Source: Desulfurellaceae bacterium (GTDB lineage: Bacteria; Campylobacterota_A; Desulfurellia; Desulfurellales; Hippeaceae). Taken from it: 45,757 bases of DNA. Position 1 is the stretch's first letter. Each line of letters opens with the position of its first letter. The notes beneath the pieces are model-generated. The model searched no databases and was not told the origin of the DNA. It saw only the letters and a list, made by a program, of their open reading frames with translations. The position numbers were made by a program, and so were the translations under genes. The DNA is taken from the NCBI GenBank assembly GCA_015486965.1, contig WFQQ01000067.1:1-45757 (forward strand). Direction: 5' to 3'. Shown here piece after piece: positions 1-11,066 of the stretch.

Positions 1-1
1 G

Positions 2-1132
2 TGTGAAGATATTCTATCAGAGGATGAAGAGATTAAAAGACAGAAGGACGAGAATCTCGTTCCACTAACACCAGAAGAGATAAAAAAGAGGCTCGATGAA
101 TACATAGTCTCTCAGGATGATGCAAAAAAGATACTGGCAGTTGCGGCATATAACCACTATAAAAGGGTCAATGCTGCAAGCAGCACAAAAAAGAAAAAGG
201 ACGATGTCGAGCTTGAAAAGAGCAATATTCTGCTTATAGGACCAACAGGAACAGGTAAAACACTCATAGCCAAAACGCTTGCAAAAATACTCGATGTTCC
301 CTTTGCCATTGCAGATGCCACAAGTTTAACAGAGGCTGGTTATGTGGGTGAGGATGTTGAAAACATATTGGTAAGACTGCTTCAGGCTGCAGACTACAAT
401 GTGGCTCTGGCACAAAAGGGAATTGTCTATATAGACGAAATAGATAAAATCTCAAGAAAAAGTGAAAATCCATCGATAACAAGGGATGTCTCAGGCGAGG
501 GTGTACAGCAAGCTTTACTAAAACTCATAGAGGGAAGTGTGGTAAATGTACCACCTTATGGCGGTAGAAAACACCCGCAACAGGAGTTCATTCAGGTTGA
601 TACAACAAATATACTGTTTATCTGCGGCGGTGCATTTGAAGGGCTCGAGAACATAATAGCAAGAAGAATAAGCAAAAAGAGCATTGGCTTCACAAACCCC
701 ATAGAGGTTGACAAAAAGGAAAAGTACAACCTGTTAAAGCAGGTCACACCTGAAGACCTGATGAAATACGGACTTATACCAGAGCTCATAGGTAGGCTCC
801 ATGTGGTCGCAACCCTGCAGGAGCTGTCCGAGGACGAGCTTGTAAGGATATTGACGGAGCCCAAAAACGCACTTGTAAAGCAGTATCAAAAGATGCTGAA
901 GCTCGATAATGTAAAACTAACAATTACCGACGAAGCGCTCCATGCAATAGCCAAAAAAGCCATAGAGAGAAAGGTTGGAGCAAGGGGTTTGAGAAGCATA
1001 ATGGAACAGATAATGGTTGATTTAATGTATAAGATTCCATCCATGAAGGGCATAACCGAGTGCATCATCAATGAAGATGTCGTGGAAAAAGGGAAACCCC
1101 CTATCCTCAAAAAGAACAAGAAGAGCGCATAG
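2..1132 (+). CDS. clpX: ATP-dependent Clp protease ATP-binding subunit ClpX (5' truncated by window)
   Basis: Frame is open from base 2 ([55 protein letters not shown]...), Walker [30 protein letters not shown]; the listed ORF 344-1132 is only the part after the first internal Met. Confidence 0.97.
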   Translation, partial: CEDILSEDEEIKRQKDENLVPLTPEEIKKRLDEYIVSQDDAKKILAVAAYNHYKRVNAASSTKKKKDDVELEKSNILLIGPTGTGKTLIAKTLAKILDVPFAIADATSLTEAGYVGEDVENILVRLLQAADYNVALAQKGIVYIDEIDKISRKSENPSITRDVSGEGVQQALLKLIEGSVVNVPPYGGRKHPQQEFIQVDTTNILFICGGAFEGLENIIARRISKKSIGFTNPIEVDKKEKYNLLKQVTPEDLMKYGLIPELIGRLHVVATLQELSEDELVRILTEPKNALVKQYQKMLKLDNVKLTITDEALHAIAKKAIERKVGARGLRSIMEQIMVDLMYKIPSMKGITECIINEDVVEKGKPPILKKNKKSA

Positions 1133-1669
1133 ATGGAGTTCAAGGGCACAACTATAATATGTGTTAAAAAAGATGGCAAGGTTGCGCTTGGGGGAGATGG
1201 GCAGGTAACCTTAGGTAGTACTGTTGTTAAATCGAAAGCAAAAAAAATCAGGAAGCTATACAACGATAAAGTGGTGGTAGGCTTTGCTGGTGCAACCGCT
1301 GATGCCTTTACACTGTTTGAGAAACTTGAGGACAAACTAAACGAATATGCAGGCAACCTAACAAGAGCTGCTGTAGAACTCGCAAAGGAGTGGAGAACGG
1401 ACAAAATCCTGAGGCGTCTTGAAGCTCTGCTTATCGCTGCTGACTCAAGTTCCATATACCTGATTAGTGGCAACGGCGATGTTCTATCACCAGACGAAGA
1501 TATCTGTGCCATAGGCTCTGGCGGGAATTACGCCTATGCTGCGGCAAAAGCATTGCTGAAATACTCAAACCTTACTGCAGAAGAGGTGGTGAAAGAGTCC
1601 CTCAATATAGCTTCCTCAATCTGCATATATACAAACAGCAATATAACTATAGAAACACTGGGAGAATAA
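1133..1669 (+). CDS. hslV: ATP-dependent protease subunit HslV (ClpQ)
   Basis: [28 protein letters not shown], threonine protease N-terminus; followed by hslU. Confidence 0.97.
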   Translation: MEFKGTTIICVKKDGKVALGGDGQVTLGSTVVKSKAKKIRKLYNDKVVVGFAGATADAFTLFEKLEDKLNEYAGNLTRAAVELAKEWRTDKILRRLEALLIAADSSSIYLISGNGDVLSPDEDICAIGSGGNYAYAAAKALLKYSNLTAEEVVKESLNIASSICIYTNSNITIETLGE

Positions 1670-1672
1670 TAT

Positions 1673-3025
1673 ATGGAAGATAGGCTTACACCAAAAAAGA
1701 TAGTAGAGCTTCTGGATAAATATATAGTTGGACAATCGGATGCCAAAAAAGCCATAGCCATAGCCTTGAGAACGAGATATAGAAGGCACAAGGTCAAAGG
1801 AGAGATAAAAGATGAAATAATGCCCAAAAACATCTTAATGATAGGCCCAACAGGCGTAGGTAAAACGGAGATAGCGAGGCGTATTGCAAAAATAACAAAT
1901 GCTCCCTTCGTTAAAGTGGAGGCAAGCAAGTTCACTGAAGTTGGGTATGTTGGAAGGGATGTGGAATCAATTATCAGAGACCTGGCAAGAATAAGTTATG
2001 AGATGGTAAAGCAGGAAGAGTTAAAGAAGGTTGAAGATAAAGCAAAAAAGGAAGCTGAGGAGAGAATCCTCGATATTCTTGTGCCTCCCTTGAAAAAGCG
2101 CTCCATCTACGACACAGAGGAGCAGGAGAGAATCCAAAAAACGAGGGAGAAGTTTAGGCAGAAGTTAAAAAATGGAGAGCTTGACGATAAAATAGTTGAG
2201 ATAACCATAAACCCCCAGAGGAGCGACCAGATGGTTCCGTTCATTGAGGTGGCAGCAGCTCCAATAGATGAGATAGATTCAAGTCTAAAGGATATGCTGG
2301 ACAACCTGCTTCCAGGTAGAAAGAAAACAAGAAAGGTTACAATAAAGGAAGCCTTAAGGATATTCCAAGACGAAGAAGCCCAAAAGCTAATAGATAAGGA
2401 TAAGGTTAAGGAAAAAGCAGTTGAGAAAGCCTCCAACGATGGTATTGTTTTCATAGATGAGATAGACAAAATTGTTACAAAATCTGGAGCAAGCCACGGT
2501 CCAGATGTTTCAAGGGAAGGTGTTCAGAGAGACCTTTTGCCCATTGTAGAGGGCTCAACTGTAAACACCCGCTATGGCTCAATAAAAACCGACCACATCC
2601 TGTTCATTGCTGCTGGAGCCTTCCATCAGGTTAAACCAAGCGATATGATCCCAGAGTTGCAAGGAAGATTTCCCATAAGAGTAGAGCTTCAACCACTTAA
2701 GAAAGAGGAGTTTGTAAGAATCCTGAAAGAGCCAAAAAACGCACTCATAAAGCAGTACAAGGCTCTGCTTGAGACAGAGGAAGTGATAATCGAATTCACC
2801 GAGGACGCCATAGAGAAAATAGCCGAAATTGCAGAGAAAATTAACAAAGAAACAGAAAATATAGGTGCAAGAAGGCTGCATACGCTGCTTGAAAAACTGC
2901 TTGAAGAGATCTCCTTTGAGGCTCCAGATATAGAGGAAAAAGAAATTACAATCGACTCCGGCTATGTCCAGAGCAAGCTTTCAGACATAGTGGAAGACAG
3001 GGATTTAAGTAGATATATCCTATAG
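1673..3025 (+). CDS. hslU: ATP-dependent protease ATPase subunit HslU (ClpY)
   Basis: [48 protein letters not shown]-terminal LSRYIL. Confidence 0.97.
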   Translation: MEDRLTPKKIVELLDKYIVGQSDAKKAIAIALRTRYRRHKVKGEIKDEIMPKNILMIGPTGVGKTEIARRIAKITNAPFVKVEASKFTEVGYVGRDVESIIRDLARISYEMVKQEELKKVEDKAKKEAEERILDILVPPLKKRSIYDTEEQERIQKTREKFRQKLKNGELDDKIVEITINPQRSDQMVPFIEVAAAPIDEIDSSLKDMLDNLLPGRKKTRKVTIKEALRIFQDEEAQKLIDKDKVKEKAVEKASNDGIVFIDEIDKIVTKSGASHGPDVSREGVQRDLLPIVEGSTVNTRYGSIKTDHILFIAAGAFHQVKPSDMIPELQGRFPIRVELQPLKKEEFVRILKEPKNALIKQYKALLETEEVIIEFTEDAIEKIAEIAEKINKETENIGARRLHTLLEKLLEEISFEAPDIEEKEITIDSGYVQSKLSDIVEDRDLSRYIL

Positions 3026-3661
3026 TGTTGCCCTCTCAAGTATAAAACTGCACAGTTTATCCAAACCCCTTCTCTTATGAGAGGATGTAAGAAAGTAATC
3101 AAAATCCCCTATTGTTTCTTTTAAATATTTCAGGTTTTTAGAGATAGTTTTCTGGGTTGAACTGTCTGTTTTGGTTAGCACCACGCTGAACTCCCTTTGG
3201 TAATATTTTAGCCACTCAATAAACATAATATCACTCTCCATCGGTAAGTGCCTCGAATCGATGAGGACAAACACATGATATAGAAGGTTCGCATTTTTCA
3301 AATAGTCTTCGATAATCTTCCTCCATTTCTGCCTCATACTTTTTGGCCTCTTTGCATACCCATAGCCAGGCAGATCAACAAGAAAAAACATATCGTTTAC
3401 CTTAAAAAAATTTATCAGAACCGTTTTTCCTGGCGTTTTACTTACCCTTGCTATTTTTCTATTTAAGATTGCATTTATCAGTGAAGATTTCCCAACATTG
3501 CTCCTGCCAGCAAAGGCAAACTGGGGAAGTGGAAAAAGGCGGGCAGCCTCGAAACTACCCTCAAAAGAAACCTTTTTTATTAAGGAACAGTCGTTAGAAC
3601 TGCCCTGTTCTCTTTTGTATTCAGGATTACCGCTGTTCTCTTTTTCGTTAAACATCCACAC
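3020..3661 (-). CDS. engB: Ribosome biogenesis GTP-binding protein YsxC/EngB
   Basis: [52 protein letters not shown]; start codon uncertain because of overlap with upstream gene. Confidence 0.93.
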   Translation of the reverse strand: MWMFNEKENSGNPEYKREQGSSNDCSLIKKVSFEGSFEAARLFPLPQFAFAGRSNVGKSSLINAILNRKIARVSKTPGKTVLINFFKVNDMFFLVDLPGYGYAKRPKSMRQKWRKIIEDYLKNANLLYHVFVLIDSRHLPMESDIMFIEWLKYYQREFSVVLTKTDSSTQKTISKNLKYLKETIGDFDYFLTSSHKRRGLDKLCSFILERATL

Positions 3662-4056
3662 AACTCACCGGGGTTGATGATGTATCCCCTCTCTGTCTCC
3701 CTTAAATCCACCCTGTGCAGATGCCCATACAGAACATAGTCGTACTCCTTCGCAAGTTTGTTAAGACCAAAAGGCTCATGCATCAGGATAAACTCTTTTC
3801 CATCCAGTTCAACTTCATAGGGAGGTTTGTGCAACTTACCCTCACTCTTTTGCTGCAAAAACAAAACCTCACCGTCGTTATTACCAAAAATACCCAAAAA
3901 CGGGCTTTTTAGTTTGTTAAAATAATCAAAACAGAAGGGAGAGACTATGTCTCCCAGATGTATTGTAAGGTCAACACCTTCCCTGTTAAACAGTTCAACT
4001 ACATATCTTATAGCCTCTATGTTATCGTGGGAATCGGAAATAATCCCAAGTTTCAT
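3580..4056 (-). CDS. YfcE/MJ0936-family metallophosphoesterase
   Basis: MKLGIISDSHDN, IHLGDIVSP, GNNDGE, YGHLHR motifs. Confidence 0.9.
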   Translation of the reverse strand: MKLGIISDSHDNIEAIRYVVELFNREGVDLTIHLGDIVSPFCFDYFNKLKSPFLGIFGNNDGEVLFLQQKSEGKLHKPPYEVELDGKEFILMHEPFGLNKLAKEYDYVLYGHLHRVDLRETERGYIINPGELCGCLTKKRTAVILNTKENRAVLTTVP

Positions 4057-5148
4057 CTACACATCTCCCACTGCCTTTGCAATCAGGTCTCCCATCTGCT
4101 GGGTGTTTACCCTCTTCTTTCCCTCACTCATAATATCTGGTGTCCTGTATCCCATTTTCAGTACAAGGTCAACCGCTCTCTCTATAACCTCAGCCTCTTC
4201 GTCAAGTTTTAACCCATACTTCAACATCATGGCAGCCGACTCTATCTGTGCAATGGGATTTGCTATGCCCTTCCCTGCTATATCGGGCGCTGAACCGTGG
4301 ATGGGCTCAAACATTCCAACTTTGCCACCAATAGAAGCAGAAGGTAGCATTCCTATAGAACCGGTCAACATGCTCGCCTCATCCGACAGAATATCACCAA
4401 ATATGTTACCAGTAACAATCACATCAAACTGCTTTGGATCCCTTACAAGCTGCATTGCAGCATTGTCCACAAGCAGGTGATTATACTCAACATCTGGGTA
4501 ATCTCTGGCAATGCGATCAACAATATCTCTCCAAAACTGGGATACATCCAGAACATTTGCCTTATCAACGCTTGTAACCTTTCCTCTCCTCTGTCTTGCA
4601 AGCTCAAAGGCAAGTCTGACAATGCGCTCCACCTCTGGCTCTGTATAAACCATAGTATTAACAGCCTTCTTTACACCATCTTCCTCAAATATTCCTCTTG
4701 GTTCTCCAAAATAGATACCTCCTGTTAACTCTCTAACAACCAAAATATCTATACCTCTAATTACTTCGGGCTTCAGTGTACTTGCATCGATAAGTTCATC
4801 AAAAACCTTGGCTGGCCTTAAATTAGCAAAAGCACCAAGAGCTTTTCTTATACCCAAAAGACCCGCTTCGGGTTTTTTATCCTGCGGAAGATTATCCCAC
4901 TTGGGACCCCCTACAGCTCCAAAAAATAGAGCATCACACTTTAAAATTTTGTCAACCTCACTTTTGGGCAGAGGCTCACCGAATTTATCTATAGCGCACC
5001 CACCAACATATACCTTCTCATATTCAAATTCATGGTTAAATCTTCGTGCCACCTCATTCAGAACCTTCAAACCTTCTGCAACAATCTCAGGTCCTATACC
5101 ATCACCCTCCATAACGGCTATTTTAAACCTTCCCATTTTACACCTCAA
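4057..5148 (-). CDS. leuB: 3-isopropylmalate dehydrogenase
   Basis: [61 protein letters not shown]; adjacent to leuD/leuC. Confidence 0.97.
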   Translation of the reverse strand: MRCKMGRFKIAVMEGDGIGPEIVAEGLKVLNEVARRFNHEFEYEKVYVGGCAIDKFGEPLPKSEVDKILKCDALFFGAVGGPKWDNLPQDKKPEAGLLGIRKALGAFANLRPAKVFDELIDASTLKPEVIRGIDILVVRELTGGIYFGEPRGIFEEDGVKKAVNTMVYTEPEVERIVRLAFELARQRRGKVTSVDKANVLDVSQFWRDIVDRIARDYPDVEYNHLLVDNAAMQLVRDPKQFDVIVTGNIFGDILSDEASMLTGSIGMLPSASIGGKVGMFEPIHGSAPDIAGKGIANPIAQIESAAMMLKYGLKLDEEAEVIERAVDLVLKMGYRTPDIMSEGKKRVNTQQMGDLIAKAVGDV

Positions 5149-5636
5149 ACACCTAAAAGTTCTTTCGCATAGTTAAACAAACCACCGCTCTCAATGAGCC
5201 TCTGCATAAATTCAGGTATCACGCTTGAAGAGTAAACTTTACCGCTCTTCAACACCTTTATTTTGCCTCTCTCTGTATCCACCTCAATCTCGTCAAATTT
5301 TTCAAGCTCGTCAACCACTCTGCTTTCAAGTATGGGTAAGCCTATATTAAAAGCATTTCTGTAAAAAATCCTCGAAAAAGATTTCGCTACAACGCACGCC
5401 ACCCCGCTTGCCTTAATGGCTATGGGTGCATGCTCTCTGCTTGAACCGCTGCCGAAGTTAAAACCAGCTACTATAATATCACCCTCTTTAACCTCTTTCG
5501 TAAAGCTCTCGTCAATATCCTCCATGCAGTGTTTGGCAAGCTCCTTTGGGTCTGAAGTATTCAAATACCTCGCAGGTATAATCACATCTGTATCCACATT
5601 GTCTGGATAGACCCAGACCCTTCCTCTAAATATCAT
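5145..5636 (-). CDS. leuD: 3-isopropylmalate dehydratase small subunit
   Basis: [45 protein letters not shown]. Confidence 0.97.
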   Translation of the reverse strand: MIFRGRVWVYPDNVDTDVIIPARYLNTSDPKELAKHCMEDIDESFTKEVKEGDIIVAGFNFGSGSSREHAPIAIKASGVACVVAKSFSRIFYRNAFNIGLPILESRVVDELEKFDEIEVDTERGKIKVLKSGKVYSSSVIPEFMQRLIESGGLFNYAKELLGV

Positions 5637-6904
5637 TTTATCACCTCATCCGGATGAACAATTTTGCCCGCAACAGCACTGGCAGCGGCTACTGCAGGGG
5701 ATGAAAGATAGACAAACGCCTTTTTAGAGCCCATTCTACCAACAAAATTTCTATTAGAGGTAGAAACACATACCTCACCATCTGCCAAAATACCCATATA
5801 ACCCCCAAGACAAGGACCGCAGGTGGGTGTTGAAATTACCGCACCAGCATCCAGAAATATGTCGAAAAGCCCCTCTTTCAAAGCCTCTCTGTAAACTTCA
5901 ACAGTTGCAGGTATAACTATCAACCTCACATACTTTGCAACCTTATTCCCCTTTAAAACCTTCGCCGCTTCCCTTAAATCGGACAACCTACCATTTGTGC
6001 AAGAACCTATGAATGCCTGGTCAATCTTTATATCTTCCTTTATCTCAGAAATCCCTTTAGTGTTGGATGGAAGGTGGGGAAAAGCCACCTGAGGCTCTAT
6101 GTTTGAGACATTTATCTCAACAATATCTGAATACTCAGCATCGGTGTCACTTGCTAACATCTCATACTCGGAAGGCTCAACCCCCCTGCTCTTTAAATAG
6201 TCAACTGTAACTCCATCTGGAGGAACTATACCGTTCTTAGCCCCGGCTTCAACCGCCATATTGCACATGGTAAGCCTATCTTCCATGGGAAGCTCAAAAA
6301 TGGCATCCCCAGTAAACTCCATCGATTTATATAAAGCACCTGCAACACCAATTTTTCCTATTGTGTATAAAATTAAATCCTTCCCCACAACCCATCTATT
6401 TCTCTTGCCCCTATAAACAAACTTTATGCTCTCTGGCACCCTGAACCAGCTTTTTCCCGTGGCAAAAGCAAAACCCACATCTGTTGAACCCATGCCCGTT
6501 GCAAATGCTCCCAAAGCGCCATGTGTGCAAGTATGGGAATCTGCACCAACAATGAGCATCCCCGGCTTAACATAACCCTGTTCTGGCAAAAGGGCATGCT
6601 CGATGCCAACCTCCCCCGTCTCCCAGTAGTTGGGTAAGCCCCTTTCTTTAACGAAATCCCTCATGATTTTGCACTGATTGGCTGAGTTTATATCCTTGTT
6701 GGGCGTAAAGTGGTCTGGAATTAAGGCAATCCTGCTCTCATCAAAAACATTAACTCCCAGCTTTCTAACAAAATCTATGGCAATGGGTGCTGTTATATCG
6801 TTTGCAAACGCCAAATCCACATCAGCCATCACAATCTCGCCAGGCTTCACCTCATCCCTATTCGACTTTTTAGCCAAAATCTTCTGAGAAATGGTCATAC
6901 CCAT
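5633..6904 (-). CDS. leuC: 3-isopropylmalate dehydratase large subunit
   Basis: [30 protein letters not shown]..., [36 protein letters not shown]. Start set to 6904 because AAGGGGGGAG lies just upstream of that ATG; the track ORF begins at 6949. Confidence 0.95.
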   Translation of the reverse strand: MGMTISQKILAKKSNRDEVKPGEIVMADVDLAFANDITAPIAIDFVRKLGVNVFDESRIALIPDHFTPNKDINSANQCKIMRDFVKERGLPNYWETGEVGIEHALLPEQGYVKPGMLIVGADSHTCTHGALGAFATGMGSTDVGFAFATGKSWFRVPESIKFVYRGKRNRWVVGKDLILYTIGKIGVAGALYKSMEFTGDAIFELPMEDRLTMCNMAVEAGAKNGIVPPDGVTVDYLKSRGVEPSEYEMLASDTDAEYSDIVEINVSNIEPQVAFPHLPSNTKGISEIKEDIKIDQAFIGSCTNGRLSDLREAAKVLKGNKVAKYVRLIVIPATVEVYREALKEGLFDIFLDAGAVISTPTCGPCLGGYMGILADGEVCVSTSNRNFVGRMGSKKAFVYLSSPAVAAASAVAGKIVHPDEVIK

Positions 6905-6920
6905 ATCGCCTTCTCCCCCC

Positions 6921-8126
6921 TTAAATATTAAAGATGGACACGGTATCAAGCAGTTGCTTTATATGCTCATCCAGTGAATCCACATTCTCCTTCAAGGACT
7001 TTATCGCCTCCACAAGCTGCTTCGACTCTTCCGAGTTAAAATTTATCTTCTCAATCATATCATAAGAGCTCTTTTCAATGGCTCTAATAGCATCAGATAT
7101 ATCACCTGTTGCCCTCTGGCTCTTCTCCGCCAAATTCCTAACCTCATCAGCAACAACTGCAAAGCCCCTTCCAGCCTCTCCTGCACGGGCTGCCTCAATG
7201 GCAGCATTCAGCGCAAGCAGATTGGTCTGTTCTGCAATATCTCTAATTAAATTAACTATTCCCTCGATATTTTTCGTAGCATCTCCAAGCTCTTTAGCGA
7301 GTTTCACCAGCTCATCCTGAGATCTCTGGAATACGCTCTCATTCCAATTTGCAACATCTTCAACACTCTTGGCTGTTTCACCAGATATTTCATCTGCAAC
7401 CCTTGCGGATTCTTGAATCCCCTTAACAACATTCTGCAAATTCTCTATTATCGCATTAATCGGAGCTTCAAGATCGTGAAGCTCATTATCCTCAGGTATC
7501 TCAATCCGCTCAGCTATATCACCATTTGCCACCCTAATCAAAGCGTCCTTTATCAGGGCAACATTCTCCTCAAGAAACCTTTTCTTTTCCTCTATCTCTC
7601 TCCTCAAATCCCTCAAAATCACATACACATAAATAACCTTGCCATTCCTCACTATCGGCATGACATTTACCATAACGGGAATCTTCTCACCAAATTTGTT
7701 CATAATCGTCGCTTCATCTATCAAAACCTTCTTTTCTCTCATTGACCTAGCAACCAATTTACACACGCTGCACTCTGCAGGGTTTTCAGGCCACAAAACT
7801 TTGGCTGCGGAGTTAACACTCAACAAACTGTTCCTATCCCATCCTGTTATCTCTTCAAAAGCCCTGTTGAAATAAATAAATCTCCTCTCTGGGCTGACGG
7901 CAAAAACCACGAAGAAATTCTCTCTGAAGAACCTCCAGCAATAGGCATCTATTGAGTAAATTTCACAAATAATTTCAGCCTTGGTTAAAGGGTCGGCAGA
8001 CTTTAGCTTATCTTTTATCTCCTCACTCAGCTCCTTCTCTTTATCCCTTAAAACCTCTTCTGCTAAAGCCTCAATCTTTTCAGATCTCAAAATCTCTCTT
8101 TTCTGTTCCTTGCTTTTAAAAAACAT
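6921..8126 (-). CDS. Soluble PAS-domain methyl-accepting chemotaxis protein
   Basis: PAS region ([32 protein letters not shown]) followed by MCP hairpin [40 protein letters not shown]; no transmembrane segment visible. Confidence 0.9.
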   Translation of the reverse strand: MFFKSKEQKREILRSEKIEALAEEVLRDKEKELSEEIKDKLKSADPLTKAEIICEIYSIDAYCWRFFRENFFVVFAVSPERRFIYFNRAFEEITGWDRNSLLSVNSAAKVLWPENPAECSVCKLVARSMREKKVLIDEATIMNKFGEKIPVMVNVMPIVRNGKVIYVYVILRDLRREIEEKKRFLEENVALIKDALIRVANGDIAERIEIPEDNELHDLEAPINAIIENLQNVVKGIQESARVADEISGETAKSVEDVANWNESVFQRSQDELVKLAKELGDATKNIEGIVNLIRDIAEQTNLLALNAAIEAARAGEAGRGFAVVADEVRNLAEKSQRATGDISDAIRAIEKSSYDMIEKINFNSEESKQLVEAIKSLKENVDSLDEHIKQLLDTVSIFNI

Positions 8127-8139
8127 TTTTTTCTCCTTT

Positions 8140-8517
8140 TCATTTCACAGTGAAAATCTTCTCCCTCAGCAGATTTCCATTACTGTCCAACACCTCAAGC
8201 TTCCAAACTCCCATCATTGATGGATAAATAGTTTTATAAGACCAGGTTCTAAACCTTTTATAGGGCTTGACTTTCAGCTTAACATCAAAATGTCTGTCGT
8301 CTAAAACCCATCTGTGGATAATGTATGTTGGCTTTTTTATATCTGTCAAAACCGTCAAACAGTAAACCTTCTCTCCCACTTTAAACTCACTTTTAGGGCT
8401 CATAATTTTTCTATTCTTCACTCCTGTTCCACACTGGATGCTCTGAACTGTCAAAGAAAAACCCACCAAATAAAACACAAAGACAAACAGTGGGGCAAGA
8501 AGAATTGCTCTCTTCAT
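8140..8517 (-). CDS. Secreted/membrane-anchored DUF2914-like protein
   Basis: Hydrophobic signal [25 protein letters not shown], then [75 protein letters not shown] supports start at 8517 instead of 8535. Confidence 0.7.
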   Translation of the reverse strand: MKRAILLAPLFVFVFYLVGFSLTVQSIQCGTGVKNRKIMSPKSEFKVGEKVYCLTVLTDIKKPTYIIHRWVLDDRHFDVKLKVKPYKRFRTWSYKTIYPSMMGVWKLEVLDSNGNLLREKIFTVK

Positions 8518-8531
8518 TTTGAGCACCTCCA

Positions 8532-9008
8532 TCACTTATTTCTCTCAAATTTTCCGCTTTTCCCTCCCTCCTTGTAAAGAAGGCAGATTTTCCTTATCTC
8601 TATTGCTCTATCGATTGCTTTGCACATATCGTAAATGGTAAGAGCAGCTAAACTGACAGCGGTCAGTGCCTCCATCTCAACACCCGTTTTATGTGTAACC
8701 TTAACCTCTGAGTATATCTTAATTAAGTGGTTCTCATCGTCCATTTCGAAGTTGATGTCTATCCCCTCCAGATTTAAAGGATGACACATGGGTATCAAAT
8801 ATGGTGTGTTCTTAGCTCCCATTATTCCACCAACCTGAGCCACAGCCAAAACATCACCCTTTTTCACCCTGCCCTCTTTAACAGCAATATAAGCTTCCTT
8901 AGATAAAACAACCTCTCCATACCCCCTTGCAACCCTTACAGTAATATCTTTACCACTAACATCAACCATTTTAGCCCGTTTCTGCTCATTGAAGTGGGTA
9001 AAATCCAT
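8532..9008 (-). CDS. moaC: Cyclic pyranopterin monophosphate synthase MoaC
   Basis: FTHFNEQKRAKMVDVSGKDITVRVA..., IPMCHPLNLEGIDI, EVKVTHKTGVEMEALTAVSLAALTIYDMCKA. Confidence 0.96.
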   Translation of the reverse strand: MDFTHFNEQKRAKMVDVSGKDITVRVARGYGEVVLSKEAYIAVKEGRVKKGDVLAVAQVGGIMGAKNTPYLIPMCHPLNLEGIDINFEMDDENHLIKIYSEVKVTHKTGVEMEALTAVSLAALTIYDMCKAIDRAIEIRKICLLYKEGGKSGKFERNK

Positions 9009-9010
9009 TG

Positions 9011-9976
9011 CTATCCTCCAACACTTGCCATACTCGAGTGTATGTTTTCACTTAAAAGCTCATGCTCTTTCGGTTTCTTGAAAACGGCAAGTTTTATCAA
9101 TCTCTCAAGCTCCTCCCTATCTCCTTTTCTGATAGCATCCCTAACGCCAACCCTGTCCGAATGTCCAAGGCAGGTTAAAATAAAACCATCACTTGTAAGC
9201 CTTATTCTATTACAAGCGTTACAGAAAGCAGATGACAGAGGCGTTATAAACCCAACATGAATTCCACCAATCCTGTAGTAAACAGCGGGACCGTTTGTCT
9301 TTTTATCATCCTTTTCAAGCTTAAATTCTTTTTCTATCAAAGACCTTATCTCATTTATGGGTATAAAATGGCGCTTCCAGTTTTTTATTAAATCTGTTGG
9401 CATGAGCTCTATAAACCTAATATCAAAGCCCAGATCCATGGAAAACTTTATTAAATCAACCACCTCATCATCATTTATATGCCTCATAACAACCGTATTG
9501 ATTTTAGAGTTTTTAAAGTCCACCCTATTCAACGCTTTCGCCCCCTCAACGACATCATCTAAAGAGCCAAAGCGGGTGATTTCTCTAAATTTATCTCTAT
9601 TCAGGGTATCAATACTGATAGTAATCCTATCAAGTCCAGCTCTCTTTAAATCTTCAGCGTAAAGCTTTAAAAGGCTACCGTTCGTAGTTAAAGAGATTTC
9701 ATCGATGCCTCGAATGCTTTTTAACATAGAAACAAGATTGCTCAAACCCCTTCTGACCAGCGGCTCTCCACCTGTAAGCTTAATCTTTCTTATACCCAAA
9801 CCCGCTGCCACATCAACAAAAGCTGCAATCTCTTCATAGGTTAGAATCTCCTCCATCGGTTTCCACTTGATGCCCTCTTTCGGCATACAGTACACACACC
9901 TGTAGTTGCACCTGTCAGTAACAGATATTCTAAGATAGTAAATTTCCCTTCCAAATCTATCTACGAGTCGTTCCAT
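9011..9976 (-). CDS. moaA: GTP 3',8-cyclase MoaA
   Basis: LRISVTDRCNYRCVYCMP, KLTGGEPLVRR, C-terminal CNACNRIRLTSDG, terminal GG (MASVGG). Confidence 0.96.
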   Translation of the reverse strand: MERLVDRFGREIYYLRISVTDRCNYRCVYCMPKEGIKWKPMEEILTYEEIAAFVDVAAGLGIRKIKLTGGEPLVRRGLSNLVSMLKSIRGIDEISLTTNGSLLKLYAEDLKRAGLDRITISIDTLNRDKFREITRFGSLDDVVEGAKALNRVDFKNSKINTVVMRHINDDEVVDLIKFSMDLGFDIRFIELMPTDLIKNWKRHFIPINEIRSLIEKEFKLEKDDKKTNGPAVYYRIGGIHVGFITPLSSAFCNACNRIRLTSDGFILTCLGHSDRVGVRDAIRKGDREELERLIKLAVFKKPKEHELLSENIHSSMASVGG

Positions 9977-10563
9977 AGCCTCATCATCCTCTCAAAATGC
10001 TCTTTATCGTTACTTAAAACATCCCTAACGCTCGCAAACCCCCAAGCTTTAATATCTTTAATCCTGTCTATATTATCAAGCCCTATACCACCAATAAGGA
10101 ATGCTGGGTATTTAGACTTCTCAACCATTTTCTTAGCCAGCTCCACACCAAGTGTCGGGTGGGGCTTATCCTTTGTGGTTGTTGGAAAGACAGGACCAAC
10201 CCCAATGTAATTGCAACACTCTGCTTTTTTTACATCTTCCAAAGAGTGAGTACTTAAGCCAATAATAAATTTATCTCTCACAAGTCTCCTTATTCGACAT
10301 GGCGGAATATCTTTATCCCCCACATGGACACCATCTGCACCACTCATAAGAGCTATATCGACTCTATCATCAACAATAAACAAAGCACCTTTTGAGCTTG
10401 TAAGCTCTCTAACTCTGTCTGCAAGCTCAAGAAACTCCCTATCTGTCAATTTCTTACACCTAAGCTGCAAAATTTTCACACCAAAGCTTAACAACTTCAC
10501 TGCAGACTCTATGCAACCAAATCTATCGTCTGTTATGCCATAAAATCCCTTCGGCAAATCCAC
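9961..10563 (-). CDS. thiE: Thiamine phosphate synthase (ThiE/TenI family)
   Basis: YGITDDRFG, ILQLRCKKLTDREFLELA, FIVDDRVDIALMSGADGVHVGDKDIP, IGVGPVFPTTTKDKP, IGGI. Confidence 0.88.
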   Translation of the reverse strand: MDLPKGFYGITDDRFGCIESAVKLLSFGVKILQLRCKKLTDREFLELADRVRELTSSKGALFIVDDRVDIALMSGADGVHVGDKDIPPCRIRRLVRDKFIIGLSTHSLEDVKKAECCNYIGVGPVFPTTTKDKPHPTLGVELAKKMVEKSKYPAFLIGGIGLDNIDRIKDIKAWGFASVRDVLSNDKEHFERMMRLWNDS

Positions 10564-11066
10564 ATTGCCACCTCATAAATATTTGAGAAAAACGCCCTGG
10601 CTTTAGTGTTTTCAAGGAGATGGGCATTATCTTTATTTATTACAAGCAGGGGCGTGATACCAGCATTCAAACCCAACTCAACATCTGTCTCCTTATCCCC
10701 CACAACAAAGGATTTTTCCCTGTCTATACCAAAATCACCAATTGCCTGCTCTATCATTCCGGGCTTTGGCTTTCTACAGGAGCAGTTATCCTCAGGTTTA
10801 TGGGGGCAAAAATAGAAAGCATCAATCATGTTATCAAGCATATCGTTCAGAACCTCGTGCGTTTTTTTAACAAACTCCTCACTAAAATAGCCCCTGCCTA
10901 TGCCAGACTGATTGGTAACAACTATGAGCTTATAACCACACTCCTTCAAAAGTGCCAGACCCTCTTTGGCAAGAGGCATGAGCTTTATATCCTCAAGCCT
11001 GCTTAAATAGTGAACATCCTCTATGATTGTCCCATCCCTGTCTAAGAAAACTGCCTTTACTTCCAT
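10533..11066 (-). CDS. gmhB: D-glycero-beta-D-manno-heptose-1,7-bisphosphate 7-phosphatase
   Basis: VKAVFLDRDGTIIEDVHYLSRLEDIKLMP, VVTNQSGIGRGYF, CPHKPEDNCSCRKPKPGM; start at Met 11066 places the DRDGT motif at the normal N-terminus (track ORF begins 11111). Confidence 0.93.
   Translation of the reverse strand: MEVKAVFLDRDGTIIEDVHYLSRLEDIKLMPLAKEGLALLKECGYKLIVVTNQSGIGRGYFSEEFVKKTHEVLNDMLDNMIDAFYFCPHKPEDNCSCRKPKPGMIEQAIGDFGIDREKSFVVGDKETDVELGLNAGITPLLVINKDNAHLLENTKARAFFSNIYEVAMWICRRDFMA

Noticed and set aside
886-1512. 208-aa minus-strand ORF opposite clpX/hslV
   Set aside because: Antisense shadow of two strongly conserved genes; low-complexity Ser/Leu composition and no family resemblance
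3947-4480. 177-aa plus-strand ORF opposite leuB
   Set aside because: Shadow ORF antisense to leuB and the phosphodiesterase; no recognisable domain or RBS
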